In this document: positions 1 to 7,741 of the stretch, in pieces
Position numbering within the stretch: the first letter of the stretch is position 1
Layout: each line of letters begins with the position of its first letter
NCBI RefSeq assembly: GCF_900094585.1
Contig: NZ_FMAG01000003.1
Coordinates: 1-64,000 of the forward strand
Source: Martinezella multihospitum
Lineage (GTDB): Bacteria > Pseudomonadota > Alphaproteobacteria > Rhizobiales > Rhizobiaceae
Length of the DNA stretch: 64,000 nt
Reading direction: 5' to 3'
Program-made: the position numbers and the translations under genes
The notes under the pieces: model-generated
Databases searched by the model: none
Told to the model about the DNA's origin: nothing
Seen by the model: only the letters and a program-made list of their open reading frames with translations

Positions 1-3
1 CTA

Positions 4-26
4 GAGCGTTTCATATTTTGTTTGAA
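4..26 (+). repeat. IS630 left terminal inverted repeat
   Basis: It reads GAGCGTTTC, a two-base variable position, then ATTTTGTTTGAA. It matches the reverse complement of 1023-1045 at 21 of 23 positions. Confidence 0.9.
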
Positions 27-667
27 GCGTATCCAGCATTGACAATGTAACTGGCGCACTCGTGTGGACCGATTGTCTGGACGAGTGAGCCGAGATATCG
101 CCAGGTGTCTTCGATGGTGCGTGTTTGTGCTTTTCGCATCCAATGTTTGATCTTGGCGAAAGCCTGTTCGATTGGATTGAGGTCTGGTGAATAGGGCGGC
201 AGAAACCAGAGCCTTGCGCCGGCGGCCTTGATCAACTGGCGTATCTGCCTGGATTTGTGGCTGCCCAGATTGTCCATGATGACGATGTCGCCTGGTCGCA
301 GCGTCGGGACGAGTTGTTGCTCGACATAGGCCTTGAAGCATTGGCCATTGATCGGGCCGTCGAAGACGCAGGGTGCGGTGAGACAATCGGCCCGTAGCGC
401 GCCGACGAAGGTCAATGTGCGCCAATGGCCATGCGGAGCAAAACCACGCAGGCGCTTACCCTTAACACCCCAGCCGTACAGCGGAGCCATATTGGTTTTA
501 ATCCAGGTTTCGTCGATGAACACGAGCCTTCGAGGATCAAGTCGCGTCTGCCATGACTGCCAGCGCTTGCGCCGACGGACGATGTCAGTGCGCGCCTGCT
601 CAAGGGCAAACATCGTTTTTTTTGAAGCGCAGTCCCTCGCGGCGCAGGAAACGCCAAACGGCGTCAT
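11..667 (-). CDS. IS630 transposase, downstream frame (DDE catalytic domain)
   Basis: This is the catalytic part of the transposase, which cuts and joins DNA at TA targets. The DDE triad is visible: Asp in VFIDETW (residue 52 of this frame), Asp in IVIMDNLGSHK, and Glu in PPYSPDLNPIEQ. The frame is open from 667, but its first residues read through the end of the upstream frame. The true protein is most likely a fusion made by a +1 (or -2) shift at the A8 run 616-623, giving a product spanning 959 to 11. Two-frame IS630 transposases of this kind are known in rhizobia. An alternative is an inactivating indel in the A run, but both frames are otherwise intact. Confidence 0.88.
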   Translation of the reverse strand: MTPFGVSCAARDCASKKTMFALEQARTDIVRRRKRWQSWQTRLDPRRLVFIDETWIKTNMAPLYGWGVKGKRLRGFAPHGHWRTLTFVGALRADCLTAPCVFDGPINGQCFKAYVEQQLVPTLRPGDIVIMDNLGSHKSRQIRQLIKAAGARLWFLPPYSPDLNPIEQAFAKIKHWMRKAQTRTIEDTWRYLGSLVQTIGPHECASYIVNAGYASNKI

Positions 668-959
668 GTGAGACGATGACGCCTCTCACCGCCAGTTCGT
701 CCTTGAGGCCGTGCAGGCTGATCTGCGGGGTCTGTGCAATCCGCTCGGCAATGAAAGCGCGATGCGGTTCCAAAAGGCGTTTGCGATGCCCTCCCATCTG
801 ACCGGGCGCGACGGAACCGCTGCGGCGATACCGCTGCGACCACTTCACAACAGATGAGACCGAGACACCAAACCGCGCCGCCACCGAGCGGCAGCTCTCT
901 CCCGCCACAACAGCACCAACCACACGTTCACGCAGATCATTCGAAAGAGGTGCGACCAT
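600..959 (-). CDS. IS630 transposase, upstream frame (HTH DNA-binding part)
   Basis: This is the N-terminal part of the transposase. It begins with a helix-turn-helix region (GESCRSVAARFGVSVSSVV) that binds the terminal repeats, followed by a winged-helix-like linker ending in LRREGLRFKK. The ATG at 959 is preferred over an in-frame ATG at 986 because AGGAGGT lies 8 bases upstream of it. The frame runs over an A8 run on the coding strand (616-623 on the plus strand) and stops a few codons later. The sequence expected next in IS630 proteins continues in the +1 frame, so ribosomal or transcriptional slippage on the A8 run is the likely way to make full-length enzyme. Confidence 0.85.
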   Translation of the reverse strand: MVAPLSNDLRERVVGAVVAGESCRSVAARFGVSVSSVVKWSQRYRRSGSVAPGQMGGHRKRLLEPHRAFIAERIAQTPQISLHGLKDELAVRGVIVSHDAVWRFLRREGLRFKKNDVCP

Positions 960-1022
960 CAATGCTGACCTCCTCTCAGCCAGCATCTTGAATCACATTC
1001 GACACCAAAAGGGAATCCACGA

Positions 1023-1045
1023 TTCAAACAAAATCAGAAACGCTC
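1023..1045 (-). repeat. IS630 right terminal inverted repeat
   Basis: It is the partner of 4-26 with two mismatches. It is followed directly by TA (1046-1047), the presumed target duplication. Confidence 0.9.
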
Positions 1046-1077
1046 TAGTATGCTTAAACATCAAGGCCTGTGCTTGG

Positions 1078-1100
1078 ATCCTCGGGTCAAGCCCGAGGAT
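1078..1100. repeat. Short intergenic palindrome
   Basis: It has 9-bp arms (ATCCTCGGG and CCCGAGGAT) around a 5-base loop. This is a common intergenic palindrome type in alphaproteobacterial genomes. It sits between the IS element and the GIY-YIG gene, and the rest of 1048-1223 shows no further feature. Confidence 0.6.
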
Positions 1101-1223
1101 GACGGAGCGTGAGGTATGCTGTCGGTGGCAAACGAGAGCGCGAGCATTATGATCCGACACAATAAATGATCATCCGCAATCTCACCTCTTGACGACCATC
1201 CTCGCCACCATCATCCTACACGC

Positions 1224-1508
1224 ATGGGTGGCTATACCTACATCATCACCAACCACAAACGAGGCACTTTGTACATCGGCGTCACAGCCGATATAGAGCG
1301 CCGCATCTACGAACATCGTGAAGGTCTGACGCCCGGCTTTGCATGGAAATACGGCTGCACACGGCTCGTCTGGTATGAAGACCACGCCGACATTACTTCA
1401 GCCATACAAAGGGAAAAATCCCTGAAGCGCTGGTATCGCCAGTGGAAGATCGAGCTGATCGAAAAGACAAATCCGGACTGGCGGGATCTATATTACGAGC
1501 TCTGGTGA
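1224..1508 (+). CDS. GIY-YIG superfamily small endonuclease-like protein
   Basis: This 94-residue protein consists of one GIY-YIG nuclease fold. It starts YTYIITNHKRGTLYIGVT, with the two-part Y...YIG signature and the conserved Arg of DIERRIYEH, and ends with the family's Lys/Trp-rich tail. Its length is normal for the UPF0213/YhbQ-like single-domain group. The function of these small proteins is poorly defined; a role in DNA repair or processing is suggested for relatives. No clear ribosome binding site precedes the ATG. The last 21 bases overlap the 3' end of the convergent HxlR gene. It lies beside the IS630 copy, a typical accessory position. Confidence 0.85.
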   Translation: MGGYTYIITNHKRGTLYIGVTADIERRIYEHREGLTPGFAWKYGCTRLVWYEDHADITSAIQREKSLKRWYRQWKIELIEKTNPDWRDLYYELW

Positions 1509-1850
1509 GGCCTCACGCTCTTCAACCTTCTGCGCATCTCGATCCTTGAGCCACAGCCCAAATTCCTTGACCACGGCCACCACCTTCTCCAACCGTCTCC
1601 CATCCTCGGTCAGCGAATACTCAACCTTCACGGGAACCGTCGGATAGACCGTCCGCCTGATAAGGCCGGCCTCCTCCAGCGCCCGCAGATCGAGCGTCAG
1701 CATCCTCTGAGAAATCCCCGGCATCAGTCGCCGCAACCCGTTGAAGCGTTGTGGTCCATCCACCAGATAGGACACGATCAGCAACCGCCAGCGGCCTCCC
1801 AGCAAATGCATCGCCTCCTCGACGGAGCAGCCAGTTACGGTCTTTTTCAT
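1488..1850 (-). CDS. HxlR-family winged-helix transcriptional regulator
   Basis: This 120-residue protein has one HxlR winged-helix domain: CSVEEAMHLLGGRWRLLIVSYL, then RFNGLRRLMPGISQRMLTLDLRALEEAGLIRR, then a wing. Cys8 sits where redox-sensing relatives such as YodB and HypR carry their reactive cysteine, so sensing of thiol stress or electrophiles is plausible (inference). It is transcribed divergently from the glutathione transferase gene at 2001, which is a likely target. Its 3' end overlaps the convergent GIY-YIG gene. Confidence 0.9.
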   Translation of the reverse strand: MKKTVTGCSVEEAMHLLGGRWRLLIVSYLVDGPQRFNGLRRLMPGISQRMLTLDLRALEEAGLIRRTVYPTVPVKVEYSLTEDGRRLEKVVAVVKEFGLWLKDRDAQKVEEREASPELVI

Positions 1851-1873
1851 CGCGCATACCTCATGCGCATCGC

Positions 1874-1890
1874 GGTATAATTTTTGTACC
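1874..1890. promoter_or_regulatory. Candidate HxlR operator in the divergent promoter
   Basis: An inverted repeat GGTA-N9-TACC lies in the 150-base divergent region between the HxlR gene and the GST gene. HxlR proteins bind short dyads of this size, so this is a reasonable but untested operator. Confidence 0.35.
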
Positions 1891-2000
1891 TAGATGTCAA
1901 ACTTTTCCGTTCTTACTATTCTATACCAATGGGACTACATGGTTCAGCGACAGCCTTTCCAAGCGAAAGCTGGCACCGGAAAATACCATGGAGACCCCCA

Positions 2001-2636
2001 GTGAAACTCTACTATCTGCCCGCAAGCTGCTCGCTCTCGCCCCATATCGTCATCAACGAGCTCGGCCTGGACGTGGACCTCATCAAGGTCGATCACACCA
2101 GCCACAAGACCGAAACCGGGCTGGATTTTTACGGCATCAACCCGCATGGCTATGTCCCGTTGCTCGAGCTTGCCGACGGCAATCTTTTGCGTGAGGGGCC
2201 GGCCATCGTCCAATATCTGGCGGATCTGAAGCCCGAGGCTCGACTGGCCGCGCCTGCCGGCACGATGGAGCGCTACAGGCTACAGGAAATGCTCGGCTTC
2301 CTGTCGACGGAAATCCATAAGGGCTTCATTCCGCTCCTTTATGCGCGGCTGGCGGGAAACTATGTCGAGACAGCTCGGCCGAAGCTCGAAAAGCGATTTC
2401 AGTGGATCGACACGCATCTTGCCGATCGCGCATTCCTGATGGGCGACAACTTTACGGTTGCCGACGCCTATCTGTTTGCGCTGACGGGATGGGGCCAGGC
2501 TCCGTGGCTGAAATCCTATTACAAGGCCGGCATCCATTTCGATGGGCTGCGTAATCTCGAAGCCTGGTATGGCCGCATGAGGCAGCGCGACGCCGTCCGG
2601 AAATCCATTGCCGAGGAAGGATTGGCTTTCGACTAA
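2001..2636 (+). CDS. Glutathione S-transferase family protein
   Basis: This 211-residue protein conjugates or reduces electrophiles with glutathione in the cytosol. The N-terminal thioredoxin-like domain starts MKLYYLPASCSLSPHIVINE. It carries the Ser/Cys active-site segment (SCS) and the cis-Pro loop (GYVPLLEL), then the glutathione-binding Glu-Gly-Pro-Ala-Ile segment. The all-helical C-terminal domain includes the N-capping motif (DNFTVADAYLF). GTG at 2001 is chosen because GGAG lies 7 bases upstream and the protein then starts exactly at the first beta strand; an upstream extension to 1884 adds unrelated residues. It is divergent from the HxlR regulator, suggesting induction by electrophile stress. 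Confidence 0.9.
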   Translation: MKLYYLPASCSLSPHIVINELGLDVDLIKVDHTSHKTETGLDFYGINPHGYVPLLELADGNLLREGPAIVQYLADLKPEARLAAPAGTMERYRLQEMLGFLSTEIHKGFIPLLYARLAGNYVETARPKLEKRFQWIDTHLADRAFLMGDNFTVADAYLFALTGWGQAPWLKSYYKAGIHFDGLRNLEAWYGRMRQRDAVRKSIAEEGLAFD

Positions 2637-2769
2637 GCCTCGCAACGCAGCAACGGGAAATCCACCGCGAGACACTGCCGGTCTCACGGTGGCACCATTC
2701 GGTATCGCGCTATTCCCGGCGATAGCGGATCATGCCGCTATGAAGACTTCTGCGACTCGCTGCCTTATC

Positions 2770-3507
2770 TCAATTGCGCCCGCCATTTGCCCTGATGATC
2801 TGGCCGTTGACCCAGCCGCTCTGCGGCCCGGCCAGAAACGATACGATCTGGGCGATATCCTCCGGCAGCCCAAGGCGACCAAGCGGAATGTCGTTGACCA
2901 GCCGCTGGATCAGCGCCTCGGACCGCCCCTTGAACAGCAGCTCCGTAGCAATCGGCCCCGGCGCGACGGCATTGACGGTGACGCCGCGCGGGCCGAGTTC
3001 CTTGGCGAGAATATGCGTCATCGCCTCCACCGCCGCCTTCGTCGCGGCATAGACGCCGTTGCCGGGAGAATAGTGGCCGATGATGCTCGTGGAGAGGTTG
3101 ATGATGCGGCCGCCATCGCGCACCCGTCTTGCCCCCTCTCTCATCCCATTGAAGGTGCCCGTCAGGTTGACCGCGACCTGCTGCTGAAAATCCTCATCCG
3201 AAACCTCGGCCATAGATGAGAACTTGCTGATGCCGGCATTGTTGACCAGCACATCGACCTTTCCGAACTCCGCCTCGGCGTGATCGAATAATGCCGTCAC
3301 GGCTTGGGCATCGGAGACATCGGCGCGGACCGCAAGCGCTCGGCCGCCCGCCGTTGTAATGCCGGCGACAACAGCAGCGGCCTCTTCCGAACTCGACGCG
3401 TAGTTTACGACAGTCTGAAAGCCGTCGGCGGCAAGCTGCCTCGCAATGGCCGCCCCGATGCCCTTGGATGCACCGGTGACAATTGCGGTCTTGATTTCGT
3501 TGGACAT
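2770..3507 (-). CDS. SDR-family NAD(P)-dependent oxidoreductase (3-oxoacyl-ACP reductase-like)
   Basis: This 245-residue classical short-chain dehydrogenase has the Rossmann motif TGASKGIG (11-18), NNAG (89-92), a catalytic Ser near 139-141, Tyr153 and Lys157 (YAATK). It ends in the usual VNGQIIRANGG tail. The substrate cannot be told from sequence; relatives reduce ketones or aldehydes. The gene is divergent from the TetR regulator at 3653, so it is probably that regulator's main target. A predicted operator lies between them. Confidence 0.9.
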   Translation of the reverse strand: MSNEIKTAIVTGASKGIGAAIARQLAADGFQTVVNYASSSEEAAAVVAGITTAGGRALAVRADVSDAQAVTALFDHAEAEFGKVDVLVNNAGISKFSSMAEVSDEDFQQQVAVNLTGTFNGMREGARRVRDGGRIINLSTSIIGHYSPGNGVYAATKAAVEAMTHILAKELGPRGVTVNAVAPGPIATELLFKGRSEALIQRLVNDIPLGRLGLPEDIAQIVSFLAGPQSGWVNGQIIRANGGRN

Positions 3508-3576
3508 GCGTCATTCTCCTTGTCGTTCGCACACACGCTCTCGGCCATGCCTGGGGGCTCAATCCCGGCATGTCGT

Positions 3577-3592
3577 TGAAACGCTTGTTTCA
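3577..3592. promoter_or_regulatory. Candidate TetR operator
   Basis: TGAAAC-GCTT-GTTTCA is a 6-4-6 inverted repeat between the divergent SDR and TetR genes. Its size, symmetry and place fit an autoregulatory TetR-family operator. Binding is inferred, not shown. Confidence 0.5.
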
Positions 3593-3652
3593 TTGGGTCG
3601 TGAACTGTAATATGAGCGATAATTCGCTTTTTGCTACTCGCATTCCAGGAAC

Positions 3653-4267
3653 ATGTCCGAAAGCCCGCTCCGCAGCCGCGCTGCCCCGAGAAAAGCGCCA
3701 AGACAGGCCCGTTCGCTCGCAACCGTCGAGGCGATCGTCGAGGCTGCAGCTCGCATTTTGGAGGAGCGCGGCCATGAAGCCTTCTCCACCAACGCCGTCG
3801 CGGAGAAGGCCGGCGTCAGCGTCGGCTCGCTCTATCAGTACTTTCCGCGCAAGGATGCGTTGATCGGCGCTTTGATCCTGCGCGAAACTTCCCGTCTCGT
3901 CGACGAGGCGGAAATCGCCGCCGGCAAACCTACCGGCAGCGAGGCCCTGTCGGCGCTCATCCTCCCTTGCGTCGAGCAGCAGCTTCGCCGGCCCGCGCTC
4001 GCCCGCTTGCTCGATTTCGAGGAGGCGCGGTTGCCGCTCGATGCCGCCACCGAAGCGGTCAAAAGGCGATTCCTAGAGCTTACGCGCGCAACCCTGCTGC
4101 GATCGGATTTGCCGCGGCAGGCCGATATCGATGTGGCGAGCCGCGACGTGGTCGCGATCATCAAGGGAATGGTCGATGCCGCCGGCGAACATGGCGACCA
4201 GGATAGAAACCAGCTGGCTCTGCGCGTGAAACGCGCCGTTCTTGGCTATTTGCACAGCCTCGACTGA
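3653..4267 (+). CDS. TetR-family transcriptional regulator
   Basis: This 204-residue regulator has an N-terminal TetR DNA-binding domain (about residues 20-68): ATVEAIVEAAARILEERG, then the recognition helix region AVAEKAGVSVGSLYQYFPRKDAL. The C-terminal ligand-binding half is helical and not assignable. A basic, Arg-rich tail of about 18 residues precedes the domain. It is divergent from the SDR gene and probably represses it together with itself through the dyad at 3577-3592. The inducer is unknown. Confidence 0.92.
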   Translation: MSESPLRSRAAPRKAPRQARSLATVEAIVEAAARILEERGHEAFSTNAVAEKAGVSVGSLYQYFPRKDALIGALILRETSRLVDEAEIAAGKPTGSEALSALILPCVEQQLRRPALARLLDFEEARLPLDAATEAVKRRFLELTRATLLRSDLPRQADIDVASRDVVAIIKGMVDAAGEHGDQDRNQLALRVKRAVLGYLHSLD

Positions 4268-4549
4268 CGTCCGCAGCCTGCCCCAATCGCGTGTGCAGCC
4301 CAAAAGCCGGAAGGCATGGCTAGACATTCCGTCCTTGCAAGCGATTGCATTGCAGCATTGCAGAATACGCATACCTAGCAAGCTACCAATGATAATCCAA
4401 TCGATTATATCGATTGAAGCGGCTTCGGGGTCCCGCGTTTCCCGCGGGCATTTCGGCAAGCCGCTGCCAGTCCTTCTTCCGGCCCGTTCGGGCTTTTACG
4501 CCCGGGTCGCTATCGAAGCCTGGCAACAACAAGAACCGAGGATAAAAAA
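4268..4549. other. Intergenic region upstream of the hexose transporter
   Basis: No ORF of note is seen in these 282 bases. They hold the 3' flank of the TetR gene, a short direct repeat (GCATTGCA twice near 4345-4362), the dyad at 4398-4416 and the transporter's ribosome binding site GAGGA at 4538-4542. Confidence 0.5.
4398..4416. promoter_or_regulatory. Perfect 8-3-8 operator-like dyad upstream of the sugar transporter
   Basis: CAATCGATTATATCGATTG is a perfect inverted repeat with a 3-base centre, about 130 bases before the transporter start. Length and symmetry resemble operators of LacI- or ROK-type sugar regulators. No such regulator gene lies next to it. Confidence 0.5.
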
Positions 4550-5833
4550 GTGGCTGGCTCAGCAACAAGCTCTGCGCCCACCAGCGCGCGTGCATCCGCA
4601 CACCATGGCCAGGGCAATTACCAATTCGCGCTTATCGCACTCACCTCACTCTTTTTCATGTGGGGCTTCATTACCTGCCTAAACGACATTCTGGTCCCGC
4701 ACCTGAAGAGCGTCTTTCAGCTCAATTACACCCAGGCGATGCTCATTCAGCTCTGCTTTTTCGGCGCATACTTCATCGTATCGCTGCCGGCCGGCGCGCT
4801 CGTGAAGCGCATCACCTATAAATGGGGCATTGTCGTCGGCCTCGCGATCGCGGCCGTTGGCTGCGCCCTGTTCATTCCGGCCGCCAGCTATCGCGTCTAT
4901 GCCCTTTTTCTGGGTGCGCTCTTCGTGCTCGCCACCGGCATCACGATCCTGCAGGTCGCCGCCAACCCCTATGTCACCGTCTTGGGACCGCCGGATACCG
5001 CCGCCAGCCGCCTGAACTTGACACAAGCCTTCAATTCACTCGGCACGACGATAGCTCCCTACTTCGGCGCGATGTTGATCCTGTCTGCCGCGACCGTTGC
5101 TGCCGCCAACGCGACCCCAGAGCAACTCGATGCGATGCGTCTTGCCGAAGCAGGCGCGGTCAAGTTCCCCTATCTGCTTCTCGCTGCAGCCTTGCTGTTG
5201 CTTGCCGCCATCTTCGCGGCGCTGAAGCTTCCCGAAGTCGAAGACGAGGAAACCGTCGAGCCGATGCGCGGCGGCGGTTCCGCCTGGCAGTATCGCCATC
5301 TCGTGCTCGGCGCTGTCGGCATCTTTCTCTATGTCGGCGCTGAAGTCAGCGTTGGCAGTTTCCTTGTCAACTTCCTGAGCCAGCCCGATATCGCCCATCT
5401 CTCCGAGGCCGATGCTGCTCATTACGTCTCGTACTTCTGGGGTGGCGCCATGATAGGCCGCTTCATCGGCTCGGCAATCATGCGGCATATCGATGACGGC
5501 AAGGCGCTCGCCTTCAACGCCGCGGTCGCCATCGTGCTGCTGGTGGTGACTGTGCTGACAACGGGCCATGTCGCCATGTGGTCGATACTGGCCATCGGCC
5601 TCTTCAACTCCATCATGTTCCCGACGATCTTCAGCCTGGCGCTGCATGGCCTCGGCAAATATACGAGCCAGGGCTCGGGCATTCTGTGCCTCGCCATTGT
5701 CGGCGGCGCCATCCTGCCTGTCATCCAGGGCGGTCTTGCCGACACGATCGGCATTCACCTTGCCTTCCTCATGCCGATCATCTGCTACCTCTACATCGCC
5801 TTTTATGGCCTCAAGGGCCACAAGCCGGCGTAA
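4550..5833 (+). CDS. gluP: Sugar MFS transporter, GluP/FucP type
   Basis: This 427-residue inner-membrane protein has about 12 transmembrane segments and belongs to the FucP/GluP branch of the major facilitator superfamily. Family signatures include [19 protein letters not shown] in the first helix, the [13 protein letters not shown] helix, and [12 protein letters not shown] with [15 protein letters not shown], all typical of glucose/galactose symporters. The N-terminal 23 residues are a Ser/Ala-rich cytoplasmic tail. GTG at 4550 is used because GAGGA lies 7 bases upstream. Likely substrates are glucose, galactose or fucose, taken up by proton symport. A perfect dyad about 130 bases upstream suggests local sugar-responsive control. 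Confidence 0.85.
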   Translation: MAGSATSSAPTSARASAHHGQGNYQFALIALTSLFFMWGFITCLNDILVPHLKSVFQLNYTQAMLIQLCFFGAYFIVSLPAGALVKRITYKWGIVVGLAIAAVGCALFIPAASYRVYALFLGALFVLATGITILQVAANPYVTVLGPPDTAASRLNLTQAFNSLGTTIAPYFGAMLILSAATVAAANATPEQLDAMRLAEAGAVKFPYLLLAAALLLLAAIFAALKLPEVEDEETVEPMRGGGSAWQYRHLVLGAVGIFLYVGAEVSVGSFLVNFLSQPDIAHLSEADAAHYVSYFWGGAMIGRFIGSAIMRHIDDGKALAFNAAVAIVLLVVTVLTTGHVAMWSILAIGLFNSIMFPTIFSLALHGLGKYTSQGSGILCLAIVGGAILPVIQGGLADTIGIHLAFLMPIICYLYIAFYGLKGHKPA

Positions 5834-5944
5834 GCCTTTGCAAACCATCGCGCCTCGCCGGCTTTATCGGCGGGGCGCAAGGGGCTTGATCCGAAGCGCG
5901 CCGCTTGGCATCGTGCAGCGCAACAAAACGGAAGGACAGGCCTC

Positions 5945-6568
5945 ATGAAAGCGCTGCTGCTCATCGACATCCAGAACGGCTTCTGCCCCGGCGGCAACCT
6001 TCCGGTTCCCGAGGGAGACCAGGTGGTACCCGTTGCCAACCGGCTCATAGACAGCGGCCAATACGACCTCATCATCGCATCGCAGGACTGGCATCCCGCC
6101 GGCCACGGCAGCTTCGCCTCCGCCCATCCCGGCAAGAAACCCTTCGAAATCGGCATGCTCTCGGGGAAACCGCAAATGATGTGGCCTGACCATTGCGTCC
6201 AGAATACCGAAGACGCCGCCTTCCATCCCGACCTCCATATGGCCGCCGTCGATTTCATCCAGCAAAAGGGCCAGAATCCCGCCGTCGACAGCTATTCCGC
6301 CTTCCGCGACAACGACCAGGCCGCCCTTACCGGACTGGCGGCCTATCTGCGTAACAAAGGCGTCACCGAACTCGACCTTTGCGGACTGGCAACCGATTAT
6401 TGCGTCAAGTTCTCAGCCCTCGATGCCGCGGAAATGCTACCCGGCGTCAGCGTCCGCTTCATCGAGGATGCAAGCCGTGGCATCGATCCTGCCGGCGTCA
6501 AATCGGCAATCGACGACATGCGAGCCCGTGGCGTCGCCATTGTCAGCAGCAAAGACGCGCTTGCCTAA
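5945..6568 (+). CDS. pncA: Nicotinamidase
   Basis: This 207-residue isochorismatase-fold enzyme deamidates nicotinamide to nicotinate for the NAD salvage pathway. The catalytic Asp is in LLIDIQNGFCPGG (Asp8). Metal ligands are in the ASQDWHPAGHGSF segment, and the nucleophilic Cys is in LCGLATDYCVKFSA. The cis-peptide GLATDYCV motif is diagnostic of nicotinamidases. It lies about 110 bases downstream of the sugar transporter on the same strand and might be co-transcribed with it, though no functional link is evident. Confidence 0.93.
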   Translation: MKALLLIDIQNGFCPGGNLPVPEGDQVVPVANRLIDSGQYDLIIASQDWHPAGHGSFASAHPGKKPFEIGMLSGKPQMMWPDHCVQNTEDAAFHPDLHMAAVDFIQQKGQNPAVDSYSAFRDNDQAALTGLAAYLRNKGVTELDLCGLATDYCVKFSALDAAEMLPGVSVRFIEDASRGIDPAGVKSAIDDMRARGVAIVSSKDALA

Positions 6569-6619
6569 AATCGCGCGAACCGAGCTAAACCTTCTCTAAA
6601 CAAAATGGTGCAACCTGTA

Positions 6620-6640
6620 CCCGATCAATGAAATATCGGG
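6620..6640 (+). other. Small hairpin just before the glycosyltransferase gene
   Basis: CCCGAT and ATCGGG pair around a 9-base loop in the pncA-glycosyltransferase gap, ending 9 bases before the GTG start. It has no T-run, so it is not a standard terminator. It may affect translation initiation. Confidence 0.3.
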
Positions 6641-6649
6641 ATCTCCAGC

Positions 6650-7735
6650 GTGCAGTCGATTGTCATCAACGGGCGTTTTCTCGGCCAGCCCCTGTCGGGC
6701 GTGCAGCGCTTCGCGCGCGAGCTCACTTTGGCACTCGACCGCAGGATCTCCGCAGGCACGCTGCCCGCCTCGCTGAAGGGATTGCGCTGGCGTCTGGCCG
6801 TGCCGCTGAATACGCCCGTCGATATCAAGCTTTCCTCCATCGAAATCGACAGTTTCGGCTCCGGCCCCGGTCACGTCTGGGAACAGACATCGCTGCTTTC
6901 GCATTCGCGCGGCAGCCGCCTGATCGGCTTCGGCGGCAGCGGCCCGCTTCTGCACCGCCGCCAGGCCGTCGTCATCCATGACGTCACGATCTTCCGCCAC
7001 CCGCAATCCTTCAAGCGCAGCTACCGCCTGCTGCACGGCGCGCTTGGTACGGTGCTGACGCGCACCGCCAAGATCGGCACTGTCTCCGAATTCTCGCGGC
7101 AGGAGCTCGCCTCGGTGTTCCGGGTTCCATCAGCCGGCATCGACGTCGTCTACAATGCCGTCGATCATTACGCCGCCATCGAGCCGGATGAGGCCGTCAT
7201 GCAACGGCTTGGCCTGAAGACGAACGGCTTCTTCCTGCTCGTCGGGACGATGAAACCGAACAAGAACCTCGATTTCGCGATCCGCGCCTTCGAGGCGCTC
7301 AAGGATGACAATCAGAAGCTCGTGGTCGTCGGCGGCTCCGCGCCGACCGTCTTCAAATCGGATAACCAGCAATCGAACGACAGCCTACTCTTTCCGGGCC
7401 GGCTCAGCGACGCCGAGATCGTCGCCCTGGAGCGTCACGCAACAGCCTTCGTCTTCCCGAGCCTTTACGAGGGATTCGGTATCCCGCCGCTGGAAGCGAT
7501 GACCCAGGGCTGCCCGGTGCTTGCGGCCGATATTCCTGCCGTGCGCGAGGCATCAGGCGATGCCGCGCTCTACTTCGATCCCTTCCGGCAGGACGAACTT
7601 GTCTCCGCCATGCGAAGGATCGCGACGGACGAGGCGTTGCGCCAGGATCTGCGCCGACGCGGCCATGAGAACGTTACACGCTTCTCCTGGGACGGCAGCG
7701 CCGATCGCGTCTTGTCTATCCTGAAAGATCTCTAG
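6650..7735 (+). CDS. Glycosyltransferase family 4 (GT-B fold)
   Basis: This 361-residue GT-B glycosyltransferase transfers a sugar from a nucleotide donor during polysaccharide assembly at the cytoplasmic membrane face. The N-terminal domain starts IVINGRFLGQPLSGVQRFARE. The C-terminal Glycos_transf_1 domain has FFLLVGTMKPNKNLD, a central nucleotide-binding region and the donor-site motif EGFGIPPLEAMTQGCPVLA. It resembles mannosyl/rhamnosyl transferases of O-antigen or exopolysaccharide clusters; the exact sugar cannot be told. The GTG start has a weak ribosome binding site. It is convergent with the flippase-like gene, with only 6 bases between them, so the two may serve the same polysaccharide. 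Confidence 0.88.
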   Translation: MQSIVINGRFLGQPLSGVQRFARELTLALDRRISAGTLPASLKGLRWRLAVPLNTPVDIKLSSIEIDSFGSGPGHVWEQTSLLSHSRGSRLIGFGGSGPLLHRRQAVVIHDVTIFRHPQSFKRSYRLLHGALGTVLTRTAKIGTVSEFSRQELASVFRVPSAGIDVVYNAVDHYAAIEPDEAVMQRLGLKTNGFFLLVGTMKPNKNLDFAIRAFEALKDDNQKLVVVGGSAPTVFKSDNQQSNDSLLFPGRLSDAEIVALERHATAFVFPSLYEGFGIPPLEAMTQGCPVLAADIPAVREASGDAALYFDPFRQDELVSAMRRIATDEALRQDLRRRGHENVTRFSWDGSADRVLSILKDL

Positions 7736-7741
7736 GAGATT

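Larger units (their letters stand above)
4..1045 (-). mobile_element. IS630-family insertion sequence, apparently complete
   Basis: The element is about 1.04 kb. It is bounded by 23-bp imperfect terminal inverted repeats (4-26 and 1023-1045) that differ at two positions, and each outer end is flanked by the dinucleotide TA inside CTAG (2-3 and 1046-1047). TA duplication is the IS630/Tc1 hallmark. Its only cargo is a transposase split into two overlapping frames on the minus strand. The downstream frame's stop codon (11-13) lies inside the left repeat. All parts needed for mobility appear present, so this is probably a recent or active copy rather than a relic. The left TA lies at the very edge of the window. 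Confidence 0.9.
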
